Below, one piece after another: positions 6,032 through 11,700 of a stretch of 11,722 nucleotides of DNA. The notes below the pieces were generated by a model. The model was given only the letters and a program-made list of their open reading frames with translations. It did no database searches and was not told where the DNA came from. Within the stretch, counting starts at the first letter, position 1. Each line of letters starts with the position of its first letter. This DNA comes from CAZSCF01 sp964636505 (GTDB taxonomy: Bacteria > Patescibacteriota > Minisyncoccia > Moranbacterales > UBA2206). The stretch is taken from positions 1-11,722 of the forward strand of contig CAZWRY010000018.1 of assembly GCA_964636505.1 (NCBI GenBank), given 5' to 3'. Both the position numbers and the translations under genes were made by a program.

Positions 6032-6059
6032 GAAAAATGAAAATTTGCAGTTTTGGTTA

Positions 6060-6065
6060 TATAAT
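6060..6065 (+). promoter_or_regulatory. -10-like TATAAT before the conserved hypothetical gene
   Basis: A perfect TATAAT sits 31 bases before the ATG at 6097 and after a strong terminator, so a promoter is expected here. No good -35 is seen 16-18 nt upstream and there is no TGn, so the call rests mainly on position. Confidence 0.35.
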
Positions 6066-6096
6066 ATAAATAGTTAAAAATTGAAATAATAGAAGA

Positions 6097-6723
6097 ATGT
6101 TTAATTTGCCTCAAAAAGAACTACGCCTTTTGAAAAAACTGAATACCCCCAAAAAGATTCAAGATTTTTTGGACAGGATGCCAATAAATTTTGAAGAAGA
6201 CGGGGACTCTTTTTTGTCTCCAATGTCGGTGCTGGAAAAAGGATTTTGCCATTGCACCGAAGGCGCAATTCTGGCGGCCTTGGCGCTGCGTGTAAATGGC
6301 GAGCCGCCTTTAGTTTTGGATCTCATGGCCAACAAAAATGATTTTGATCATGTCATTACGCTTTACAAAAGATATGACAAGTGGGGCGCAATTTCCAAAA
6401 CTAATCACGCCGTCTTGCGTTTTCGCGAGCCGGTCTACAGTTCCATTCGGGAATTAGTCATGAGCTATTTTCATGAATACACGGATGATTTTGGTCGGAA
6501 AAATCTTCGCAGTTTTTCGCGGCCGGTTAACCTTAGGCGTTTTGATAAAAAAGGCTGGATGACAACCATGGGCGACATTTATTACATTCCGGAATATCTT
6601 GCGGAAATAAAACATTTACCGCTTCTTGATAAAAAACAAATCAGAAACCTGCGAAAGGCAGACCAGATTGAAATTGAAGCCGGAAAAATCACCGAGTGGC
6701 AGCCGAGAAGAAGCCGGAAATAA
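6097..6723 (+). CDS. Conserved hypothetical protein with possible Cys/His papain- or transglutaminase-like core
   Basis: A 208-aa soluble protein. The pattern GFCHCTEGAILAALALRVNG (49-68), then DFDHVITLYKR (82-92) and KWGAISKTNH (95-104), recalls the Cys/His/Asp layout of transglutaminase-like folds: Cys at the start of a helix (C51 or C53), His starting a strand (H85), then a strand ending in a polar residue. REPVYSSIRELVMSYFHEY (110-128) looks like a strongly conserved block. I believe similar proteins occur widely in bacteria as hypotheticals, from memory only. Whether it is an active protease, amidase or acyltransferase cannot be told from sequence. No signal peptide or membrane segment is seen. 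It has no SD and stands after a terminator; the small membrane-protein gene follows 48 bases later. Confidence 0.8.
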   Translation: MFNLPQKELRLLKKLNTPKKIQDFLDRMPINFEEDGDSFLSPMSVLEKGFCHCTEGAILAALALRVNGEPPLVLDLMANKNDFDHVITLYKRYDKWGAISKTNHAVLRFREPVYSSIRELVMSYFHEYTDDFGRKNLRSFSRPVNLRRFDKKGWMTTMGDIYYIPEYLAEIKHLPLLDKKQIRNLRKADQIEIEAGKITEWQPRRSRK

Positions 6724-6771
6724 CAATATTACGTTCAATAACAAGAAATTTAACAATTAATTATAAATAAT

Positions 6772-6933
6772 ATGGAGAAATTAAAAATCGAACAAAGTGG
6801 CTCTGCTTGTATGTTTTGGGCAATCGGCTGGTTGTTCACTATCGGTTTTTTGCACCTGGCTTTTTGGAAGGGTGTCTTGGCAATTGTGCTTTGGCCGTAT
6901 TATATCGGCGTTTTTGTGGCCGCCCAATTCTAA
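6772..6933 (+). CDS. 53-aa two-helix membrane protein, unknown function
   Basis: A short frame from ATG (6772) to TAA (6931-6933), outside usual ORF length cut-offs. It encodes a polar start (MEKLKIEQSGSAC) followed by two hydrophobic segments, about 14-31 (MFWAIGWLFTIGFLHLAF) and 33-51 (GVLAIVLWPYYIGVFVA), joined by a one-to-two-residue WKG turn. This regular hairpin of tryptophan- and glycine-rich helices, with ordinary codon use, is hard to get by chance. Both termini would lie on the same side of the membrane. The two longer overlapping frames here have cysteine- and proline-rich nonsense compositions. It has no SD, like most genes here, and may be co-transcribed with the preceding gene. 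Confidence 0.75.
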   Translation: MEKLKIEQSGSACMFWAIGWLFTIGFLHLAFWKGVLAIVLWPYYIGVFVAAQF

Positions 6934-6984
6934 GGCCAAAACAAAAATATTTCGCAAAAGGCGGGGATCTTCCTGTCTTTTTGT

Positions 6985-7013
6985 TTGTTAAAAATGCTTT
7001 TTTAGCGTAAAAT
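6985..7013 (+). promoter_or_regulatory. Candidate promoter of the exonuclease gene
   Basis: TTGTTA (6985-6990), a 17-nt spacer and TAAAAT (7008-7013) match consensus at 4 of 6 and 5 of 6. A start near 7020 leaves a leader of about 32 nt before the ATG at 7052. Confidence 0.5.
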
Positions 7014-7051
7014 TAGGGAAAGAAATTAATTAAAAAAATATTATTAAAAAT

Positions 7052-7698
7052 ATGCGCAAGTTATTTTTGGACATTGAAACTATTCCAGCTTCAGATGAAA
7101 ATTTTTCAGCCTTAAAAATTTTGTATGACAAAAAAAGGGCCAAAAAGAAAAAAGAGTGCGAAGATTTGAGTGATTTTGAGCAATATCTCTTGGGTACTTC
7201 TTTTGATGGTTCCTTTGGCCGCATTCTTTGCATTGCCTATGCGATTGATGATGATCCAGTGGAAGTACTAAATGGCGACGGTGATGAAGCCGGAATGCTC
7301 GAGAAATTTTGGGAAATTGTCGATTCTATCAGTATGCCTTCTGGCAGCGGGCAGTGGAAAAACTATGGCGTGCAGTTTATCGGCCACAATGTCATGGATT
7401 TTGATTTACGTTTCATTTATCAGCGTTCCGTTGTGAACAGAATAAAACCGGCCTATGAACTTCCCTTCGTACGCTATCGCAACTATCCAATTTATGACAC
7501 CATGAAGGAATGGACCAAATGGTCAAGTAATAATATTGGGCTGGAACATATTGCTTTGGCGCTGGGCGTTCCGACTCCCAAAGATGGCATTGATGGATCA
7601 CAAGTTTTCAATTTTTACAAAAAAGGCAAAGTTGACGACATCTGCAAATATTGCAAAAGAGATGTGGAAGCCACTCGCGCTGTCTATAAACGCATGAC
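7052..7698 (+). CDS. DnaQ-like 3'-5' exonuclease, predicted PolB-exonuclease-type (3' end lost in gap)
   Basis: 216 codons are visible before the N run. The DEDD exonuclease motifs are in order: Exo I LDIET (6-10) with D7 and E9; Exo II FIGHNVMDFDLRF (109-121) with D116/D118; Exo III YCKRDVEATRAVY (200-212) with Y200 and D204. The Y-x3-D spacing is DEDDy type. The middle (NIGLEHIALALGVPTPKDGIDG) is typical of predicted PolB-like 3'-5' exonucleases, stand-alone proteins of about 220-250 aa. They are expected to degrade 3' ends of DNA with two metal ions; the specific role is unknown. The visible part is therefore probably nearly full length. A Lys-rich stretch KKRAKKKK (27-34) follows the first strand. 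No SD is visible. Its open frame through the N run into ybeY is an assembly artefact, not a fusion. Confidence 0.85.
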
Positions 7699-7798
7699 NN
7701 NNNNNNNNNNNNNNNNNNNNNNNNNNNNNNNNNNNNNNNNNNNNNNNNNNNNNNNNNNNNNNNNNNNNNNNNNNNNNNNNNNNNNNNNNNNNNNNNNN
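7699..7798. other. Assembly gap of exactly 100 N
   Basis: One hundred N bases interrupt the sequence between the exonuclease and YbeY. The round length suggests a placeholder of unknown true size. Both flanking proteins lack only a short end, so the real gap may be short. Confidence 0.98.
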
Positions 7799-8278
7799 AG
7801 TCCGCTGGCAAAAGCTTTTCTGAATAAAGTTATTACAGAAACCCTTACAGAAGTTGGTTGGAATTTTTTGCAAAAGAAAACTATTTCCTTGAGCTTGGCC
7901 ATGGTTGGAAAAGCCGAAATGCGAGCCATCAATAAAAAATATCGCCGAGTAGATGCGGTGACCGATATTCTCTCTTTTGCTGAGCATAAAGACCAAAAAG
8001 AAATAAAAAAATCCAAAGAGGGGGAGTTGTTTTTAGGTGAGCTGATTTTGTGCTATGATGATATTAAGGAATATGCCAAAAGAGAGAAACTCAATCTAAA
8101 GGAGGAGTCTATTAGAGTTGTTTCTCATGGTGTTTTGCATCTTTTGGGAATGTCTCATGGCAAAAAAATGTTTGCCATCCAGGACAAGATTCCTCACCTT
8201 TTTTGCACACAGCCTTTGGCTAATTTTGCACGGAGTGCAAGCACAAAAAAAGTGAGGGATAAAGTAGCTAAAAATTAA
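7799..8278 (+). CDS. ybeY: Endoribonuclease YbeY (5' end missing, C-terminus extended)
   Basis: 159 residues are visible of a zinc-dependent RNase involved in 16S rRNA 3' maturation and ribosome quality control. Landmarks are SPLAKAFLNKV near the usual N-terminus, DAVTDILSFAE, GELFLGELILCYDDI and the metal site HGVLHLLGMSH (H-x3-H-x5-H), followed by MFAIQDKI. The usual GYDH reads GMSH, but all three His remain. Most YbeY proteins end shortly after the MFxxQxxI helix; here 28 residues follow, 22 of them encoded by a 66-bp palindromic element (8192-8257). About 10 N-terminal residues and the start codon lie in the gap. dgkA follows after 11 bases, a common pairing in bacteria. Confidence 0.92.
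   Translation, partial: SPLAKAFLNKVITETLTEVGWNFLQKKTISLSLAMVGKAEMRAINKKYRRVDAVTDILSFAEHKDQKEIKKSKEGELFLGELILCYDDIKEYAKREKLNLKEESIRVVSHGVLHLLGMSHGKKMFAIQDKIPHLFCTQPLANFARSASTKKVRDKVAKN
8192..8257. repeat. 66-bp in-frame palindromic element at the ybeY 3' end
   Basis: CCTCACCTTTTTTG (8192-8205) pairs with 8244-8257 over 13 bp with one mismatch. The loop contains two more hairpins, AGCC-TTT-GGCT (8211-8221) and TTGCAC-GGA-GTGCAA (8226-8240), giving a three-way-junction fold. It begins exactly on a codon boundary, is 22 codons long, and encodes most of the extra C-terminal tail. Flanks GGACAAGAT and GGATAAAGT are loosely similar (6 of 9), possibly a decayed duplication. Confidence 0.65.
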
Positions 8279-8289
8279 CAAACAAAAAA

Positions 8290-8673
8290 ATGGAAAGGAT
8301 GGCCAAGTTTTGGAGAAGTCTAAAGCATGCTTTCAGGGGATTGGCTTATGCGACTAAGAACGAAAAGAACTTTCAAAATGAATTAGTTGTGGCGACATTG
8401 GTAATCATAGCGATGCTCTATTTCAAGGTTACCAAGGGCGAAGCCGTGGTTTTGTTTGTAGTTATTATGGCCGTTCTGATTATGGAACTTCTGAACACGG
8501 CTATGGAAAGAGTAATTGATATTTTGAAGCCGAAAATTCATCCCTATGCCAAGTTGATAAAAGATTTGATGGCGGCCAGCGTGCTCATGATGTCGCTGCT
8601 AACAGTTATTTTGGGTCTTATCATTTTCATACCCTATATAATTGAAAAAGCCCAAGGTTGGGGCGTAATGTAG
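8290..8673 (+). CDS. dgkA: Diacylglycerol kinase / undecaprenol kinase family protein
   Basis: A 127-aa integral membrane kinase. An N-terminal amphipathic part with NEKNFQNEL (24-32) precedes three membrane helices, about 33-45, 52-70 and 97-117. The family signature ELLNTAMERVID (66-77) has E66, N69, E73 and D77, followed by HPYAKLIKDLMAASVL (84-99) with D92. The HPYAK...KD form is closer to the Gram-positive undecaprenol kinases than to E. coli DgkA, so recycling undecaprenol to its phosphate, the lipid carrier for peptidoglycan and LCP substrates, is the likelier job. The start may be the ATG at 8290 or the in-frame ATG at 8299; neither has an SD. It lies 11 bases after ybeY and 76 before ftsA, and ends in TAG. 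Confidence 0.92.
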   Translation: MERMAKFWRSLKHAFRGLAYATKNEKNFQNELVVATLVIIAMLYFKVTKGEAVVLFVVIMAVLIMELLNTAMERVIDILKPKIHPYAKLIKDLMAASVLMMSLLTVILGLIIFIPYIIEKAQGWGVM

Positions 8674-8684
8674 GTTTTGCCGGA

Positions 8685-8713
8685 TTGCGCCTAACATTTT
8701 TTTATTATAATAT
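8685..8713 (+). promoter_or_regulatory. Possible ftsA promoter
   Basis: TTGCGC (8685-8690), 17 nt, TAATAT (8708-8713). A better TATAAT overlaps at 8706-8711 but with only a 15-nt spacer. No terminator is seen after dgkA, so readthrough from ybeY-dgkA is also likely. Confidence 0.35.
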
Positions 8714-8749
8714 TAGAAAGTTAACAAATTTAGTTTTTAATTTCAAATC

Positions 8750-10012
8750 ATGTCAAAAGGAGATATAGTCATTGGGGTGGATGTCGGGTCTTCCAATATA
8801 AGAACGGTTATTGCTCAAATTTTTCCTGAGGAAGAAAATCCCAGAATAATCGGGGTCGGTGTTTCGGCGTCATCCGGAATCAGAAAAGGGGCGGTAGTTG
8901 ATCTTGAGGAAGCTACCCGATCTATTTGTGAATCATTGGAAAGAGCTGAAATGAATTCGGGCAAAAAAATTTCTCATGCCATCGTGAGTTTGGGCGGATC
9001 GCATGTCAGCTCTCAAGATTCAAAAGGTGTAGTGGCAGTTGGACGAGCCGACGGGGAGGTGGTTGAGGACGATGTTTCCAGAGTTATTAATGCGGCGCAA
9101 GCCATTTCCATTCCGGCCAATAAGGAAATTGTCCATGTGATTCCCAGAAGCTATGCCTTGGATGATCAAAAAGACATTAAAGATCCTTTGGGAATGAACG
9201 GCGTGAGATTGGAAGTGGATGCCATGATTGTCGAAGGCTCAACGCCTTTTATCAGAAATTTGGCCAAATGCTTGGAACAAGCCGGTCTGGATCTGGACGA
9301 CTTTATTCTGGCGCCATTGGCTGCTGCCAAGACTGCTCTCACTAAAAGACAAAAGGAATTGGGTGTGGTTTTAGTTGATATCGGCGGCGGCACGACTTCA
9401 CTGGCGGTTTTTGAAGAAAATGAACTTTTGCATACGGCCATTTTGCCAATCGGCGGCAGCCATATTACCAATGATATTGCGATAGGCCTCAGAACTTCTA
9501 TTGATGTAGCTGAAAAAATTAAGCTGGAATATGGCAGTGCGCTGCCTAAAGAAATCAGCAAAAAAGAAGATATTAACTTGGCGGAAATAGAACAGAACGA
9601 AGAAGGTATCGTTTCACGCCAACATGTGGCGGAAATAATTGAAGCCAGACTGGAAGAAATTTTTTCCATGGTTAACAAAGAACTCAAATCAATTGGTCGA
9701 GAAAAACTTTTACCGGCCGGAGTAGTTTTGACTGGCGGAACTGCCAAGATTCCTGGTGCAGTGGATTTGGCGAAAGATGTTCTGGCTTTGCCGGCACAGA
9801 CAGGATTCCCAATGCAACTTGGCGGACTCATTGATAAAGTTGATGATCCTTCTTTTGTAACTTCAGTCGGTTTGATTTTGTGGGGGATGGAGAATGCAAC
9901 TTATTCTAAAAAAGGCAGTTTTTCAAAAAGCAAAATAATGGGCGACATTTCAGGCGGCATTGGCGGAGCGGCTTCCAGCATGAAAAGATGGTTTGAGAAA
10001 TTTTTGCCTTAG
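8750..10012 (+). CDS. ftsA: Cell division protein FtsA
   Basis: A 420-aa actin-like ATPase that tethers FtsZ filaments to the membrane at the division site. Phosphate-1 is IGVDVGSSNIR (8-18); the FtsA-specific 1C domain lies about 85-165 (from HVSSQDSKG, including VVEDDVSRVI); phosphate-2 is VDIGGGTTSLAVF (209-221); the adenosine motif is GVVLTGGTAKIPG near 330-342. The C-terminal SSMKRWFEKFLP (409-420), after a flexible Ser/Gly linker, is the amphipathic membrane-targeting helix. The length is normal. ftsZ follows after 195 bases with its own promoter. The ATG has no SD and is chosen because it sits just before the first strand. Confidence 0.97.
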   Translation: MSKGDIVIGVDVGSSNIRTVIAQIFPEEENPRIIGVGVSASSGIRKGAVVDLEEATRSICESLERAEMNSGKKISHAIVSLGGSHVSSQDSKGVVAVGRADGEVVEDDVSRVINAAQAISIPANKEIVHVIPRSYALDDQKDIKDPLGMNGVRLEVDAMIVEGSTPFIRNLAKCLEQAGLDLDDFILAPLAAAKTALTKRQKELGVVLVDIGGGTTSLAVFEENELLHTAILPIGGSHITNDIAIGLRTSIDVAEKIKLEYGSALPKEISKKEDINLAEIEQNEEGIVSRQHVAEIIEARLEEIFSMVNKELKSIGREKLLPAGVVLTGGTAKIPGAVDLAKDVLALPAQTGFPMQLGGLIDKVDDPSFVTSVGLILWGMENATYSKKGSFSKSKIMGDISGGIGGAASSMKRWFEKFLP

Positions 10013-10066
10013 TTGGGGCAAAATAAAGGCTAAAATAAATAACAAAAATAAAATATTATAATACAT

Positions 10067-10096
10067 TTGACACACCTTAAGATGATGTGCTAGATT
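10067..10096 (+). promoter_or_regulatory. Strong ftsZ promoter with extended -10
   Basis: TTGACA (10067-10072), an 18-nt spacer and TAGATT (10091-10096) are preceded by TGC. A start near 10103 gives a leader of about 105 nt. It lets ftsZ be expressed independently of ftsA, as expected for the more abundant protein. The spacer includes a short CACA/TGTG dyad. Confidence 0.72.
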
Positions 10097-10171
10097 TATT
10101 TACTAAAGAAAATCTATTTTAAGGGGGAAATTTACACTCATTTTTGGTTATTTAATTACAATTTTTATTTT

Positions 10172-10201
10172 ATGTTAATTGATCTGGGCAACCAGATTTA
10201 A
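10172..10201 (+). other. Nine-codon leader ORF before ftsZ, overlapping a GNRA-capped hairpin
   Basis: ATG (10172) opens MLIDLGNQI and stops at TAA (10199-10201), in the same frame as ftsZ and 6 bases before its ATG. Inside it ATCTGG (10182-10187) and CCAGAT (10192-10197) form a perfect 6-bp stem capped by GCAA, a GNRA tetraloop. The hairpin ends 10 bases before the ftsZ ATG, where an SD would normally be. Translation of the leader would melt the hairpin, a simple layout for translational control, but there is no direct proof. Confidence 0.45.
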
Positions 10202-10207
10202 AAAAAT

Positions 10208-11407
10208 ATGGCAGAGATAAAACCTCCAGTGGAGACATTTGCAAGAATAAAAGTCATTGGCGTCGGCGGTTCTGGCGGCAATGCAATTAGCCGAATGATT
10301 GAAACTAAACTCAAAGGTGTTGAGTTTGTAGCGATCAATACTGATGCGCAAGACTTGCATCAAAACAAAGCGGCCGAAAAAGTTCATATCGGAAAAAATT
10401 TGACGAAAGGTTTGGGTGCTGGAATGAATCCGGATGTTGGCCGACAAGCAGCGGAAGAAAATCGTGATGAAATTCAAGAAGTTTTGAAAGGTGCCGATAT
10501 GGTTTTTGTAACTTGCGGACTGGGAGGCGGAACCGGAACTGGTGCAGCTCCAATCGTTGCTGAAACTGCCAAGGAACTTGGCTGTCTAACTGTGGCGGTC
10601 GTTACCAAGCCATTCGCTTTTGAAGGAGCTCAAAGAAGAGCCATTGCAGAAGAAGGTTTGGAAAACTTGAAAGAAAGAGTTGATTCCTTGATCACTATTC
10701 CGAACGACAAGCTTTTGCAAATTATTGATAAAAAAACCACTTTACTTAATTCCTTTAAGATTGTGGATGATGTTTTGCGCCAAGGTGTGCAAGGTATTTC
10801 TGATCTCATTACCAAGGCTGGAGTAGTTAATGTGGACTTTGCCGATGTGAAAGCCATTATGTCTAATAGCGGTTCAGCTTTAATGGGAATTGGCGTTGGC
10901 TCTGGTGAAAACAGGGCAGCTGATGCAGCTAAGGCAGCTATTAATAGTCCATTACTCGAACTTTCTATTGATGGAGCCAAGGGTGTTCTCTTTAATGTGA
11001 GCGGTTCAAATGATTTGACCATGTTGGAAATTAATGAAGCCGCTAATATTATCACTGAATCAATTGACCCGAACGCCAAGGTAATCTTCGGAGCTGTAGT
11101 GGATGAAGCCATCAAGAAAGGTGAAGTTCAAGTTACGGTTGTTGCCACCGGATTTGATGTGGATAATGTTAAAGAAGCGCCAATGGAAAGATTATCCCGC
11201 ATTGTTAAAGAGGAAAGCAAAAAAAAGGAAGAAGAACTTGAAGAAGCACCCAGGATAACTTTTCCTTCCAAGAAAATTGAAACTAAATTGATTATTGAAG
11301 AAAAAGTTCCGCCACGCCGAATTACATCTATCAGTGATTCAAAGGATATGGAAGAGGATGATGAATTGGAAATCCCAGCCTTCATCCGAAGGAAGATGGG
11401 GAAATAA
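10208..11407 (+). CDS. ftsZ: Cell division protein FtsZ
   Basis: A 399-aa tubulin-like GTPase forming the division ring. The N-terminal nucleotide-binding domain shows KVIGVGGSGGNAI (15-27), NTDAQ (44-48), the tubulin signature GGGTGTG (106-112) and TKPFAFEG (133-140). The T7 synergy loop NVDFADV (208-214) supplies the catalytic acidic residues D210 and D213, matching E. coli D209 and D212. After the C-terminal domain a charged linker (about 320-380) leads to the conserved tail DELEIPAFIRRKMGK (385-399), the FtsA-binding peptide. All parts are present at normal length. It has no SD; a leader ORF and hairpin lie directly upstream. It ends the ftsA-ftsZ pair with a strong terminator. Confidence 0.98.
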   Translation: MAEIKPPVETFARIKVIGVGGSGGNAISRMIETKLKGVEFVAINTDAQDLHQNKAAEKVHIGKNLTKGLGAGMNPDVGRQAAEENRDEIQEVLKGADMVFVTCGLGGGTGTGAAPIVAETAKELGCLTVAVVTKPFAFEGAQRRAIAEEGLENLKERVDSLITIPNDKLLQIIDKKTTLLNSFKIVDDVLRQGVQGISDLITKAGVVNVDFADVKAIMSNSGSALMGIGVGSGENRAADAAKAAINSPLLELSIDGAKGVLFNVSGSNDLTMLEINEAANIITESIDPNAKVIFGAVVDEAIKKGEVQVTVVATGFDVDNVKEAPMERLSRIVKEESKKKEEELEEAPRITFPSKKIETKLIIEEKVPPRRITSISDSKDMEEDDELEIPAFIRRKMGK

Positions 11408-11435
11408 GGTCATATAACATAAAACATAGAACATG

Positions 11436-11464
11436 AAACAAGCTCTGAAAAGGGCTTGTTTTTT
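11436..11464 (+). terminator. Intrinsic terminator of ftsZ with GAAA tetraloop
   Basis: AAACAAGCTCT (11436-11446) pairs with AGGGCTTGTTT (11451-11461) over 11 bp with one G-U pair and a GAAA loop. Further Ts follow, interrupted by C at 11465. Confidence 0.88.
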
Positions 11465-11501
11465 CTTTCTACAAATTGCCAACGGCAGCAGGTCGCTTTT
11501 C

Positions 11502-11528
11502 TTTTTGCCAAGAGGGGGAATGGGTGTA
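11502..11528 (+). repeat. 27-bp direct repeat, copy 1, promoter-like
   Basis: This copy matches 11696-11722 at 26 of 27 positions. The conserved part starts TTTTTGCCAAGAGGGGGAA and ends GGGTGTA; only base 11521 (T here, A in copy 2) differs. The start-to-start distance is 194 bp. In this copy the repeat supplies the TTGCCA box and the first bases of TAGAAT. Confidence 0.9.
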
Positions 11529-11532
11529 GAAT
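11505..11532 (+). promoter_or_regulatory. Candidate promoter inside repeat copy 1
   Basis: TTGCCA (11505-11510), a 16-nt G-rich spacer and TAGAAT (11527-11532) match consensus at 4 of 6 and 5 of 6. It follows the ftsZ terminator and would start transcripts near 11539. The G-run in the spacer could be a binding site for a regulator. Confidence 0.45.
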
Positions 11533-11601
11533 GAAAATTCCCAAATGTAAACTAAACGAATGGAGTAGATGATTCTAGCGTGAATTTAGGATACTTTTTA
11601 A

Positions 11602-11640
11602 CAAAATTCACGGAATATTGACATTTTGGCGTGAATTTTG
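11602..11640. repeat. 11-bp inverted repeat around a TTGACA, with a third half-copy
   Basis: CAAAATTCACG (11602-11612) and CGTGAATTTTG (11630-11640) are perfect inverted copies 17 bases apart. CGTGAATTT recurs at 11579-11587 in direct orientation. Between the arms lies TTGACA (11618-11623), a perfect -35, but only CATAAC at 19-nt spacing could be its -10. It could be an operator over a promoter or a stem in the proposed RNA. Confidence 0.6.
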
Positions 11641-11667
11641 GGCATAACAAGCAAAAAATAGGCTTTC

Positions 11668-11700
11668 AAAAACAATATCGAGTGATCGGGGTTGTTTTTT
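11668..11700 (+). terminator. Intrinsic terminator just before repeat copy 2
   Basis: AAAAACAA (11668-11675) pairs with TTGTTTTT (11692-11699); after a weak U-G/A-G/U-G step, CGA (11679-11681) pairs with TCG (11686-11688) around a GTGA tetraloop. The U-run lies in the 3' arm and merges with the T-run that starts repeat copy 2. Confidence 0.7.

Larger units (their letters stand above)
11539..11700 (+). ncRNA. Possible small RNA of about 160 nt downstream of ftsZ
   Basis: The region from 11408 to the window end (315 bases) contains no convincing protein gene: ATG frames here stop within a few codons, and the longest GTG frame (from 11580) has 13 codons. It does contain a promoter-like repeat, an 11-bp inverted repeat and a strong terminator in the right order for a short structured transcript. 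Start and end are estimates. The alternative is that this is only the regulatory leader of the next gene. Confidence 0.35.

Noticed and set aside
6797..7010. Two overlapping 64-67-aa plus-strand frames
   Set aside because: They overlap the 53-aa membrane-protein frame in other phases and lack a coherent membrane or domain pattern.
8192..8257. tRNA-like gene suggested by the branched fold
   Set aside because: There is no T-arm or anticodon-arm consensus and only two inner hairpins, and the sequence is translated within ybeY.
9166..9831. 221-aa minus-strand open frame inside ftsA
   Set aside because: It lies wholly within the well-supported ftsA, is Ser/Pro/Ile-rich and has no recognisable motif.
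10630..11115. 161-aa minus-strand open frame inside ftsZ
   Set aside because: It is a shadow of ftsZ without motifs.
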